This document shows, piece after piece, positions 15,212-23,192 of a stretch of 38,144 nucleotides of DNA. The notes under the pieces are model-generated. The model had not been told where the DNA came from, did no database searches, and saw nothing but the letters and a program-made list of their open reading frames with translations. How positions within the stretch are numbered: position 1 is the first letter of the stretch; every line of letters begins with the position of its first letter. The position numbers and the translations under genes are program-made. The stretch comes from a virus, in IMG/VR virus record IMGVR_UViG_3300044712_001180, positions 1 to 38,144 of that record, one strand, 5' to 3'.

Positions 15212-16120
15212 ATGGAAACAAAACAAGAAACCACCGGGGCTGACGCGCCCCTTCCCGTTATTCGTGATAGCCGCATCTGCCTTGCCATGCCCGTTTATGG
15301 CAAGATTGATGTGCCCTTTGTGCAATGCCTGATGGCGATGTGCCAGAGTTCCACCCTGATTCAAATGTGGGACTTCCTGCCGGGGGATTCCCTCGTGAAC
15401 CGGGCCAGAAACAACCTGGCGAAACGATTCCTGGACGGATACCAAGGCATTGATGGAGCCGGGAACAAGGTCACGGTCAAACACGACTGGATGCTGTTTC
15501 TGGACACGGATTTAATCTTCCGGCCAGAGGACGTGCAGAAGGTCTATGATTTGGGGATGAAGCACGGCCCCGGCGTCTATGCGGGGGTGTATCCCATCAA
15601 GCAACTGAAGCCCAAGATCGTGTTTAACAACATGCCCAATTGCGTGCCCGATGCTGAAGGCATTGTGGAGGTGCGGGAGGCGGGAACCGGCTTTATGCTC
15701 ATCCACCGGGAGGTGTTTGAGAAGATGATTGAGAAGTACGGCGATGAGATCAAGTATTCCGTGGACATGGGGGATGCGAACGCCCCAGCCACCTACAGTT
15801 ATGATTTCTTCAGTGTTGGGGTGTGGGAGGACACGGACTTCAAGCCCCACCGCAAACGGTTTCTGTCAGAGGATTGGTACTTCTGCCAGCGTTGGCGCAA
15901 GATGGGCGGCAAGATTCTCATGCACACCCGCACGAGCTGCAACCATATCGGGACATTCAACTATCCAGGCGACCCGAAGGCGGTCATGGAGGCGGCAGAG
16001 TTCTACAAGAAGGGGTTTGATATGATGGCCAACGCCACAAAGCCCACGGTGGTAAAGGTCGGCCCGCCCGACAAATACGAACCCAAACCGGAGGCCGCAC
16101 CCGTTGCCGTAGCGGTCTAA
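15212..16120 (+). CDS. GT-A fold glycosyltransferase
   Basis: A 302-residue protein of the phage glycosyltransferase family with a GT2-like core. ICLAMPVYGKIDVPF starts the nucleotide-binding domain, SLVNRARNNLA is a conserved loop, FLDTDLIF (96-103) contains the DXD metal site at Asp98 and Asp100, and FLSEDWYFCQRWRKMGG carries the ED catalytic region. NHIGTF ends the core, and a Pro/Ala-rich tail follows. Placement between the capsid and connector genes suggests that a virion component, perhaps the capsid, is glycosylated. This is not proven by sequence. Confidence 0.8.
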   Translation: METKQETTGADAPLPVIRDSRICLAMPVYGKIDVPFVQCLMAMCQSSTLIQMWDFLPGDSLVNRARNNLAKRFLDGYQGIDGAGNKVTVKHDWMLFLDTDLIFRPEDVQKVYDLGMKHGPGVYAGVYPIKQLKPKIVFNNMPNCVPDAEGIVEVREAGTGFMLIHREVFEKMIEKYGDEIKYSVDMGDANAPATYSYDFFSVGVWEDTDFKPHRKRFLSEDWYFCQRWRKMGGKILMHTRTSCNHIGTFNYPGDPKAVMEAAEFYKKGFDMMANATKPTVVKVGPPDKYEPKPEAAPVAVAV

Positions 16121-16123
16121 GGT

Positions 16124-16465
16124 ATGGGCTTTTTTGAGGTAGCACAGGCCGGGCAAACATTCTCCGAAGGTACGTCTATCTTCGGGGAATCCTTCACCTA
16201 TACAGCACCCAACGGGGGGGCGACTACGGCAGCTATGGTCGGGGTAATGAACCAGGTAGAAATCGAGTATCAGTTTGACGAGTTCTCTACCAAGAAGGTT
16301 ACAGGGCTTACTGTTGTTTCCAGCAAAAGCCAGTGGGGGGCGGTGGTCCCGGCAGATCGCGGCATTATCACCTATGGCAGCGTTACATACCAGATAGAGA
16401 AGGTGGATGGAACCTCTACGGCGGGGGAGCCTGCTTATGGGCTTACCTGCAAAAAGCTGACCTAG
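16124..16465 (+). CDS. Putative head-tail connector (FII-like)
   Basis: A 113-residue beta-rich protein. Its size and position after the capsid block match lambda FII (117 residues), which joins the tail to the filled head. No diagnostic motif is visible, so synteny carries the call. The stop TAG shares its last base with a GTG start of the next gene. Confidence 0.5.
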   Translation: MGFFEVAQAGQTFSEGTSIFGESFTYTAPNGGATTAAMVGVMNQVEIEYQFDEFSTKKVTGLTVVSSKSQWGAVVPADRGIITYGSVTYQIEKVDGTSTAGEPAYGLTCKKLT

Positions 16466-17259
16466 TGCAAGCCAGCGTTGAAGTGAACACGGTTGCGTTT
16501 GAGGCCGCAATGCAGCGACTTCGTGACGGGGTTAGGCGTGGTATTATTGACCCGCAGTATGGGACATTGCCCGTGCAGGCGCGGCTATTGGCGCAACGCT
16601 GTCAGGACTTCACCCCTCCCCGCAATGTCGGGCAGGGAAAGGCGGCGGTAGCGCGGGACATTACCACGATTTTTCGCCCGCTTTCTGCATCCACCTTTGA
16701 GGACAAAAACCTAAAGAAGATTATTCGCACGGATAACCGCCCGGCATGGGATAAAGTTGCACAGAACTTCAAGGGTTCTCACAACCTGCAAAATACCAAA
16801 GCAATCGGGTTTAGCTCCGACTGGCACACGACAAACAGAATCAGCCGTGGACGCGGGCGCGGACTTAGCGGAAAGAAGGGCGGAAAGCGCAAAGACAACC
16901 TTGGCGTTGTAACCCTTGGGCCGGAGGGTCGGAGAACGCGGCAATACCTGGCGATCATCAAGAAGCGGGTGGGGTGGGCTAGGGCGGGGTGGAATCCCGG
17001 CATTACCGGATTTGGTGGAACCGTCACCCAGCCGTGGATTAGTCGGCATGGCCGTGGACGCGGGTGGTATCAGAACGGAACCGCATCGCCGGAGCCATTC
17101 GTTAGGGTGGGCAATGACACGGGATGGGCCAAATACAATCAGGGCGAGGGGGACAGAATCCTAAAGAACGCGATAGTTGCACGCGCCCGAGATATGCAAC
17201 ATTACTTCTTTCAGAAGATGCGCGTGGCCGCAGCTACGGCGCAAGGCGCACCCGCATAA
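16465..17259 (+). CDS. Putative tail-completion protein (gpZ/HK97-gp10-like)
   Basis: A 264-residue very basic protein with a Gly/Arg/Lys-rich middle (RISRGRGRGLSGKKGGKRK). The position corresponds to lambda Z or HK97 gp10, which finish the tail at the neck. The start is the GTG in TAGTG at 16463-16467; the first ATG (16510) would remove a likely helix. Its last 26 bases overlap the converging ligase gene. Basic content could also suit DNA contact in the neck. Confidence 0.5.
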   Translation: MQASVEVNTVAFEAAMQRLRDGVRRGIIDPQYGTLPVQARLLAQRCQDFTPPRNVGQGKAAVARDITTIFRPLSASTFEDKNLKKIIRTDNRPAWDKVAQNFKGSHNLQNTKAIGFSSDWHTTNRISRGRGRGLSGKKGGKRKDNLGVVTLGPEGRRTRQYLAIIKKRVGWARAGWNPGITGFGGTVTQPWISRHGRGRGWYQNGTASPEPFVRVGNDTGWAKYNQGEGDRILKNAIVARARDMQHYFFQKMRVAAATAQGAPA

Positions 17260-17860
17260 ACCGGGCATTGCGGGGCAGCCCATTCCTTGTCAGACCGTCA
17301 AAAGTAAAGGTGATTAGTTCCCCGATGGCTGGCGGGTTGGCGCGATCACGGGCAGACAGCCCAACAGACAGGGCAAACCGCTTCCCGGCCCGTTCTAGGA
17401 GCAGGGAGCCAATGCCGAGATTGCGCCCGCTTCCCTTGGTATAACCGACTACCACAGCCTCCGTATCCTGTAGGGGCTTTAGTTTAAGCATCTGGCCTGT
17501 TTTGGGGCACTTTAAGACCACCCCTTCACCACCGCCAGCAACTACCTTATCCATGTAATCACTGGCCTCCTCGGGGCTAGAAACGGCAAAGGCGGGGATT
17601 GTGGCGTGGGGGATGAACTCCACCCCGTCCCAGCGCGGGTCATTGGCCGACCAAGTAAGGCACGCCTGCACCCGCTCTAGCCCGTCTTTGTGCCATATTT
17701 CCCCCTCACCGTCAGGCTTGCCCGCGGTCAGGGAAGCGGGGGCGACAATCACGCGCCACTCTTTGTTAAACAAAACCCCGTTAGACCAACGGGCAAAAAC
17801 ACCGTCTAGCTTTTCGCCGACGAGCCACCCGCTGACGTTCTGACCGGAGTAAAATTCCAT
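17234..17860 (-). CDS. Minimal ATP-dependent DNA ligase, antisense in the tail operon
   Basis: A 208-residue protein carrying the nucleotidyltransferase motifs: motif I KLDG with nucleophile Lys17, motif III in DGEGE (50-54), motif IV EGVVLK (112-117) and motif V LKLKP (125-129). An OB-fold follows (GYTKGSGRNLGIGSLLLE). It lacks any N-terminal DNA-binding domain and is shorter than typical LigE enzymes (about 250 residues). It would seal nicks in duplex DNA during replication or repair. It is the only clear gene of DNA metabolism inside the structural block and runs against it, with its own promoter, so it was probably inserted as an independent unit. Confidence 0.88.
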   Translation of the reverse strand: MEFYSGQNVSGWLVGEKLDGVFARWSNGVLFNKEWRVIVAPASLTAGKPDGEGEIWHKDGLERVQACLTWSANDPRWDGVEFIPHATIPAFAVSSPEEASDYMDKVVAGGGEGVVLKCPKTGQMLKLKPLQDTEAVVVGYTKGSGRNLGIGSLLLERAGKRFALSVGLSARDRANPPAIGELITFTFDGLTRNGLPRNARFMRVRLAP

Positions 17861-17865
17861 GACCC

Positions 17866-17894
17866 AATATACCCGCCCGCCACTTACAATACAA
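17866..17894 (-). promoter_or_regulatory. Sigma-70-like promoter of the ligase, near leaderless
   Basis: On the lower strand TTGTAT (17889-17894) and TATATT (17866-17871) are separated by exactly 17 bases. Only five bases lie between the -10 box and the ATG at 17860, so transcription would begin at or beside the start codon. This would give a leaderless messenger. Confidence 0.5.
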
Positions 17895-17933
17895 CGCTGG
17901 GCTTTATACCGTTGACACTACCCCTTTTTACAG

Positions 17934-18461
17934 ATGCCCGCGCCAAACATCGCCTATCTGTACGACTTTGAAACCGCCTTTGAGGGGGCTTTGCGTAACT
18001 ACTTTTTGAATGTGAATGTGGGGGGCTTTACCTTCCCCCAGGTTCTCACCCCGCAAACCAATGCGGTAACGGCCAATTTCCAGACCACCCCCCGGTTGCA
18101 GATCAGGGCCGGGAGTACGGGGCTGGCCGCATCTGGTTCAGGGGTGCAGGAAACCGCCGTTACCTTGGCCAACGTAGCGACCAACTACTACAGCTATTAC
18201 ACCCTTGGGGTAACGCTGGACGTTATCACCTCCCGCCAGAATACCAGCCAATCCCACGGATTGTTAAGGGGTGCAGCCCGGCAGGGGATGCTCAGTTATA
18301 CGGCATCCATGAACACCAACACGCTGCCTTACTATGAAGTTACCCTGGTTACCCCCGGCAGCACCACCCAAGCCATAGACGGGGACAATGACGAGATCAT
18401 CACTTCCTTGGCCTACTCTATTGATTTTTGGATTAACCCCACGGTGTACCCCAACAGTTAG
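17934..18461 (+). CDS. Putative tail terminator (gpU-like)
   Basis: A 175-residue protein. It starts with a helix (IAYLYDFETAFEGALRNYF) and continues as a beta-rich fold, the arrangement of tail terminator proteins. The gene occupies the U position between the neck proteins and the presumed tube gene. Assignment is by order and general fold only. Confidence 0.45.
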   Translation: MPAPNIAYLYDFETAFEGALRNYFLNVNVGGFTFPQVLTPQTNAVTANFQTTPRLQIRAGSTGLAASGSGVQETAVTLANVATNYYSYYTLGVTLDVITSRQNTSQSHGLLRGAARQGMLSYTASMNTNTLPYYEVTLVTPGSTTQAIDGDNDEIITSLAYSIDFWINPTVYPNS

Positions 18462-18502
18462 TTGACCCATTTCCCATTTGTAACCTCTAACCATTTTTAA
18501 CC

Positions 18503-18868
18503 GTGCCATACTCAGACGGAACATTTCCCTCAGGCTCACCCACGCTTTCAACGGGGGCTGGGACGTACAAATGCAATTCATTCACGGTAGCCCGCGCCGC
18601 CGAGACTGTCCCGATTGTGGATGAGAATGGCGCGGCCTCGGGTGCGCTTCAGTTCCTAGGGTTCACCACCGGCACCGCCGAGGTGCAGTTTGCCAATTCT
18701 GCCGTCCTAGAGCCCACTACCGCCGCCGAGAACAGCACTAGGGGCGTTTTCCTTAACGTGAACATTCAGAATGTTCTGACTAGCTGCTTCATCACGGATT
18801 CAACGGTTTCCAAGCCACAGCGCGGACCCTGGACGGCCTCGGTTAGCTGGCAAGCCAAGATCAATTAA
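18503..18868 (+). CDS. Putative major tail tube protein
   Basis: A 121-residue, mostly beta protein (SFTVARAAETVPIVDENG, ALQFLGFTTGTAEVQF). The position just before the chaperone and tape measure suggests the tube protein, although it is short for that role. The start is GTG at 18503 after a leader containing CTCTAACC. A minor tube or decoration protein is the alternative. Confidence 0.5.
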   Translation: MPYSDGTFPSGSPTLSTGAGTYKCNSFTVARAAETVPIVDENGAASGALQFLGFTTGTAEVQFANSAVLEPTTAAENSTRGVFLNVNIQNVLTSCFITDSTVSKPQRGPWTASVSWQAKIN

Positions 18869-18894
18869 ACTGGCCATAGGGCCGACTAGCCCAA

Positions 18895-19530
18895 ATGGTC
18901 ACACTACAGACAGTAGAAATTCCCGGTTATCGGGAGGCGGTTAAGAGGGAGGCGCAAGTAAGGGACACGGCCTTTCTGGACGGCCTGGAGGTCGTTTGCG
19001 GGGTGGAGGTGGTCCCGCTATCCCTTCGCCGACTTATCTGGCTGGAACAGGCCCACAATGGCTTTGTTGTGCCGTGGATATGGGAGGGTGACGCGGAGAT
19101 TTTCGCCCATGCCGTGCAGTTCCTTTATTTCCTGAGGCCCGACTATTCGCCCCCGAAGTCTGCAAAGGAATCCTTTTGGCAATCATTCAAATCGGGGCTG
19201 AAAGAACAACTGTTTATCAACCGCATGGCGCGGGGTGATCGGAACGAGATTTTGAAAGAGCTAAACGCATGGATTAAAGACGCCTTCATGGATGCGCCGA
19301 ACACGGGGAGCGGCGGCGTTATGTCTGCACCATACGCAAGCTATCCGGCCCACATCCTAGACCTGTTTGCAGAGGCCGGGCTAACCCTGACCTATAACGA
19401 AATTATGGACATGCCTCTTTCTAGGCTTTGGCAGCATTGGCGGCTTTCGGCCCGTCGCCTGCGGGACGTTACGCTAACCAATCCTTCAGACGACTTGGCC
19501 ACAAAAGTAATTGCCGGGAGGGTTGCGTAA
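18895..19530 (+). CDS. Putative tail assembly chaperone
   Basis: A 211-residue helical protein with many aromatic residues (RLIWLEQAHNGFVVPW, FLYFLRPDYSPPKSAKESFW). Position directly before the tape measure gene, with a TAATG stop/start overlap, is that of the G/GT chaperones. I see no clear slippery site or second frame, so it may be a single, already fused product. Confidence 0.5.
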   Translation: MVTLQTVEIPGYREAVKREAQVRDTAFLDGLEVVCGVEVVPLSLRRLIWLEQAHNGFVVPWIWEGDAEIFAHAVQFLYFLRPDYSPPKSAKESFWQSFKSGLKEQLFINRMARGDRNEILKELNAWIKDAFMDAPNTGSGGVMSAPYASYPAHILDLFAEAGLTLTYNEIMDMPLSRLWQHWRLSARRLRDVTLTNPSDDLATKVIAGRVA

Positions 19531-20465
19531 TGGCCATCGGAATTGAATTTCTTTTGAAGGCGAACACTGCTGCTTTTACGCAGGGGCTTGCGCGTATAGA
19601 GAACGCCACCGGAAAACTCCAAAAGGGGTTAATGAACAAGTTTGAGGGGCGCGACTTGGCGCGTGGTTTAACTACGGCCCTTGGCCTTAGCGTGGACAAG
19701 ATCGCGGACAAGTTCGCCCGCCTCTGGACCGGCGTAACAGAAGATGCTGAAAAAGCCTTTGAGCGCATGGTTCAACTGTCCAACGAGCTTACAGACCTGA
19801 CAATCAAGACGGGCACGGACAGGCTGACCGATGAACAGAAGCTAAAGAAAGAACTGATAGACCAGGGCCGGATTGAAAAGCGGTTGGCCGAAAACAAGGG
19901 CAAGACCCAAGACGAAATTAACGAGCGTTACGAGCTGACCAAGAAGCTGATTCTCTCTCAGAACGAGGCCAAAAAAATACAGAACGCCCTAGACGAAAAG
20001 GCGTCTAAGAACAGCTCTAGCCGCAGCGAAATACGAGACCAGGTTACGGGGCTGAGGGATGCTGACGCAAAGGCAGATTACGAGTTCAAGAAAGACCAGA
20101 ACGAGAAATACAACCGGGCCGAGGATGCGCTTCTAAAGAAGTTCGCTCCGTCTGTTGAGCAGCTTGCCGGAATGAGCGCGGGCGGATTTGCCGCCGTGGA
20201 TGACCCGCGCTTAATAGCCAAACAGATTCTACAGAAAGAGGGGTTTGCCGCACAAGCCGCCGCACGCGGAGACATTACGAGCGCGGTTGATCTTGGGCGC
20301 GAGGCCAGAACCATGCGTGAGTCCCTTCAATTCGTAACCGGCTCCGGCGAAGCATTGACATCGGCCACCGCAGAAAAGGCATTTGCCTCTGCCCTCACCG
20401 TGACAAACGAAAAACTAGACCTGCTTACGGATGCCGTTGGCGGGGTGATAAAGGCGACACCCTAA
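19530..20465 (+). CDS. Short tape measure protein
   Basis: A 311-residue protein. The N-terminus (IEFLLKANTAAFTQGLARIE) is characteristic of tape measures. Most of the rest is charged coiled coil (about 90-210). There is no hydrophobic membrane segment. The start at 19530 overlaps the previous stop; the longer frame to 19428 is not needed. By the usual scaling of about 0.15 nm per residue the tail would be under 50 nm, very short for a siphovirus. A non-tape coiled-coil tail protein is the alternative. Confidence 0.6.
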   Translation: MAIGIEFLLKANTAAFTQGLARIENATGKLQKGLMNKFEGRDLARGLTTALGLSVDKIADKFARLWTGVTEDAEKAFERMVQLSNELTDLTIKTGTDRLTDEQKLKKELIDQGRIEKRLAENKGKTQDEINERYELTKKLILSQNEAKKIQNALDEKASKNSSSRSEIRDQVTGLRDADAKADYEFKKDQNEKYNRAEDALLKKFAPSVEQLAGMSAGGFAAVDDPRLIAKQILQKEGFAAQAAARGDITSAVDLGREARTMRESLQFVTGSGEALTSATAEKAFASALTVTNEKLDLLTDAVGGVIKATP

Positions 20466-20468
20466 CCC

Positions 20469-21122
20469 ATGCCAAACTTAGGCTACATAGATTCCCCCTC
20501 TGCTAATTGGGCCACGGCCTTTCTGGTTGAAAACGTGGTTAGCTTCCCGCTTTCCGACAAGCCCGGCAACGAGAATATCAAGCAGTATGACCTGACCTTT
20601 GTGCAGGCGGCAAACGTGTTCACCTATGCCAACCTTGGGACCAATAGCGCACTAGCCCCCAATGCCTACTTGGTGGAGCAATCGCCCCTGCAAAAAATCG
20701 GGGCGGGAATCATTCGCTACTCCCGCACCTATTGCGAGGTGCCGGTCCAGTATTACGACTTTGAACAGGTGTTCTATAGTTACCCCGGCAAGTCCAGCGG
20801 GACGGGCGTAACCTATTCACGGTATGGGGCGCGGAAGCCCATTACGGTTCCTAAGCTGGCAACGGTGAATCATTTCTTCACCCTTAACGCCAACATACCC
20901 ACCGCCAACGTGCAGACCGTTACGATTGTTACGGGGAATATCATGGCGAACAACCCGCAGCCGGTGGACTGGATTGGCGAACTAAGCGGGCAGGACAATA
21001 GCAACACCGTGCCCAACGCCGACCCCTCCCCCTGGATTATGTCCAGCGACCCGGTGCGGTGGAAGGGAACCATTTGGGAGATCGTCACCAAGACCGTTAC
21101 GCAGCCCAACGCCTTTGCCTAG
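20469..21122 (+). CDS. Putative distal tail/baseplate protein
   Basis: A 217-residue protein rich in Tyr, Asn and Thr, predicted beta. It follows the tape measure directly, where distal tail and baseplate hub proteins are encoded. Segments such as RYSRTYCEVPVQYYDFEQVF show alternating hydrophobic strands. No family could be named. Confidence 0.5.
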   Translation: MPNLGYIDSPSANWATAFLVENVVSFPLSDKPGNENIKQYDLTFVQAANVFTYANLGTNSALAPNAYLVEQSPLQKIGAGIIRYSRTYCEVPVQYYDFEQVFYSYPGKSSGTGVTYSRYGARKPITVPKLATVNHFFTLNANIPTANVQTVTIVTGNIMANNPQPVDWIGELSGQDNSNTVPNADPSPWIMSSDPVRWKGTIWEIVTKTVTQPNAFA

Positions 21123-21125
21123 TCC

Positions 21126-21461
21126 ATGCCATCCATTGTTGCAAACATTGCCAGAATCGAGGTTGGCGGGGAATCGCTTGTCAGCGCGGCGAAGGCAAAC
21201 GAACTGATTGATGCGATCAACGCCCTGCGGTGCGCGACGATTGCCCCAAGCGTGAACGTAGGTGTTGTGAACTGTTCGTCCAGCCAAGTCATCTATGACT
21301 TTGCCCTCTTTGATAACCGATTGAAGGCGGTGGAATCTGGAATGACCAGCAGCAACACAAATATCACAAACATAGAGAACCGGCTGGCAAACGTCACAAT
21401 TAACGGGTCCGGCACATGCTCGGGTAACAACATTTCAATCACCGTTAATATTAACATCTAA
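21126..21461 (+). CDS. Putative fibre/trimerisation protein
   Basis: A 111-residue protein that starts with a helix, has a short coiled coil (DNRLKAVESGMTSSNTNITN) and ends in a Thr/Asn-rich beta tail. That layout is common in small fibre or baseplate adaptor proteins. The last base of its stop is the first of the next ATG. Confidence 0.45.
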   Translation: MPSIVANIARIEVGGESLVSAAKANELIDAINALRCATIAPSVNVGVVNCSSSQVIYDFALFDNRLKAVESGMTSSNTNITNIENRLANVTINGSGTCSGNNISITVNINI

Positions 21462-22303
21462 TGGCCTCGGCAAGTACCACGTTCACGGCGACGGCTTGCA
21501 CGAACTGTTGCGGCATTGAGATTTCATGCACCGGCATGGAGTGCAGGACGCGGGGCGGCACGGCCAGCCTGTGCGGTTACAGTGAGTGGACGGGCTACGA
21601 AAGCACGCCCCCGAAGAAATACCGGACGCTTTCGCAGGGTGGGCACTATCGCTTTCGCAGATACACGGACGGCACATGCGCCACCCCTCTCGGAGACGCT
21701 GATACGGTTTGCACATGGACCGGCACCTGCACCTATAACTCGTCCACCTGTGCCGTTACAGAGGGCGGAATCCAGAACTGCGGCGGGGCAGATGCAACAA
21801 ACTGCGGCAACCTAGGCGGCGACTTCGGGGCGGGCAGCGCAGACTGCACAACCACGTCCACGGACCTAGATGCCATCGTTACGGGAACCTGCCGGACCAA
21901 CGGCCTTGGCACGGGAAAATATATCGAGGCAGATCAATATGCCCACCTGACCGTTGAGGACACGGAATCGGATGCCATTACGCGCCTCCTTGCTGGGGCT
22001 GGGGGCACTTGGTCTGGATGGTCTGCCGGGAGCAGCACAACCTGCTTGGCCCGTTGGCAGAACCGCACAAGCGGATTTAACCTGGTTTATCAAGAGGCCC
22101 AATGGCGGCTGGTTTTCACCGGACTTGCGGCCTCCACCGCCTATGCCGTGCAGGTAAAAATGTATCGCCGGACCTACGGGACGGGCGGATATACGCTTTA
22201 TCAGACCCAAACCGCCCAAGGCACAAGCGACGGGTCGGGAAACCTTACCCTGTCGGGCGATGTGCCCAACGCATACGGTTACGAGACTTACGCCTCTTGC
22301 TGA
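21461..22303 (+). CDS. Cysteine-rich virion protein
   Basis: A 280-residue protein with 16 cysteines, 14 in the first ~150 residues (CTNCCGIEISCTGMEC at the N-terminus) and one as the final residue. The second half is a Gly/Thr/Ser-rich beta domain. Such cysteine density suggests disulfides or metal clusters in an exposed tail part, perhaps a receptor-binding or adhesion module. No known domain is recognised. Neighbours are tail proteins. Confidence 0.6.
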   Translation: MASASTTFTATACTNCCGIEISCTGMECRTRGGTASLCGYSEWTGYESTPPKKYRTLSQGGHYRFRRYTDGTCATPLGDADTVCTWTGTCTYNSSTCAVTEGGIQNCGGADATNCGNLGGDFGAGSADCTTTSTDLDAIVTGTCRTNGLGTGKYIEADQYAHLTVEDTESDAITRLLAGAGGTWSGWSAGSSTTCLARWQNRTSGFNLVYQEAQWRLVFTGLAASTAYAVQVKMYRRTYGTGGYTLYQTQTAQGTSDGSGNLTLSGDVPNAYGYETYASC

Positions 22304-22665
22304 TGACAAAGATTATTTCAATCGTCACCCACGCCCCGCACCTCGACTTGCCCCCGCCGATGTCGGAGCCTATGCCCCCAAACTACACCCCGCCACCCAT
22401 CAGGAAGTTTGTCCGGTTATTGCGTGCCCTCAAGGAGTGGCAGCGGCAGGGGAGGCCATTAACCCCAAAGAGGGAAAGGGAAAAGCGGACGGCGGCCTGC
22501 GAAGCGTGCGAGCTGTTTCGGCCCGAAGGTAATTGGGGGTTTGGGGAGTGCGGTGCCCCCGGCTGCGGTTGCACCAACTTCAAGCGGTGGCTGGCCACGG
22601 AGAAGTGCCCCCACCCAAACGGGTCCAGATGGCCCGTCAACACGGTTGACAAAGCGGCCAATTAA
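22303..22665 (+). CDS. Small zinc-ribbon tail-region protein
   Basis: A 120-residue protein with a Pro-rich N-terminus and a C-terminal knuckle CEAC - about 14 residues - CGAPGCGC, ending KCPHPNGSRWP. The pattern CxxC...CgC...K...CP..W is known from small proteins encoded beside tail fibre genes of many phages, and their job is unsettled. The start at 22303 is fixed by a TGATG overlap. Confidence 0.6.
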   Translation: MTKIISIVTHAPHLDLPPPMSEPMPPNYTPPPIRKFVRLLRALKEWQRQGRPLTPKREREKRTAACEACELFRPEGNWGFGECGAPGCGCTNFKRWLATEKCPHPNGSRWPVNTVDKAAN

Positions 22666-22668
22666 CAA

Positions 22669-23019
22669 ATGGCCGGAGCTTATCAAGAGGTGCCCTTAGG
22701 GCGGGATTACTCTTTCACGAGTAACGTAGCCACGCGCCTAGTCGAAGTGGGTAACAATCTTTCCGGGGCCACCCTGTATTTCATGGCGAAGCAGTACCCG
22801 GACACCGACCTAAACGCTGCGGCGATCGTCTCCGTAACCCCCACGGCCAACACCACAACCAACGTAATTACGGTTACAATCCCAAGGGTGAACACCGCCC
22901 TGACCCAAACCTTCCCCCAACTCTTTTGGGAGATTTCCATGCTATCGGCTAACAACCTGTCTTACACGCTGGACCAGGGGCTGATGGCGATCACCCAACC
23001 CGTGAGGTTACAGGCATGA
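22669..23019 (+). CDS. Putative baseplate/fibre N-terminal-domain protein
   Basis: A 116-residue beta-sandwich-like protein (GRDYSFTSNVATRLVEVGNN, ATLYFMAKQYPDTDL). It resembles the small BppU-type N-domains that attach fibres to baseplates, in size and in the opening G-x-D-x-x-F pattern. The match is weak. It is coupled to the next micro-gene by a 4-base overlap. Confidence 0.45.
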   Translation: MAGAYQEVPLGRDYSFTSNVATRLVEVGNNLSGATLYFMAKQYPDTDLNAAAIVSVTPTANTTTNVITVTIPRVNTALTQTFPQLFWEISMLSANNLSYTLDQGLMAITQPVRLQA

Positions 23020-23180
23020 GCGGAACCGCCCAAATCATAGACGCCAACGGCGTGAGCTACGTCACAACCGCCAACCCCATGCCGGTTGTCTCGGTTCCGC
23101 CCAGCGGCAACCAGCCCGCCTATTGGGACTCCGAAACCTCCATTTCAATCACCACACCGCTTCCCATAAAGTCCTCCTAA
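23016..23180 (+). CDS. 54-residue protein with a PLPV-type motif
   Basis: This small gene begins within the previous stop (ATGA). Its sequence DANGVSYVTTANPMPVV aligns with the N-terminus of the next protein (SATGIDYVSAATPLPVV), and it repeats the idea near its end with TTPLPIK. Such PLPV segments are recurrent in phage fibre assemblies and may be docking strands. It is likely a small structural adaptor. Confidence 0.55.
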   Translation: MSGTAQIIDANGVSYVTTANPMPVVSVPPSGNQPAYWDSETSISITTPLPIKSS

Positions 23181-23192
23181 CCAAATTTTGTC

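Noticed and set aside
17912-17917. TTGACA as a -35 box for the 17934 gene
   Set aside because: The matching -10 position would fall inside the gene and shows no TATAAT-like sequence.
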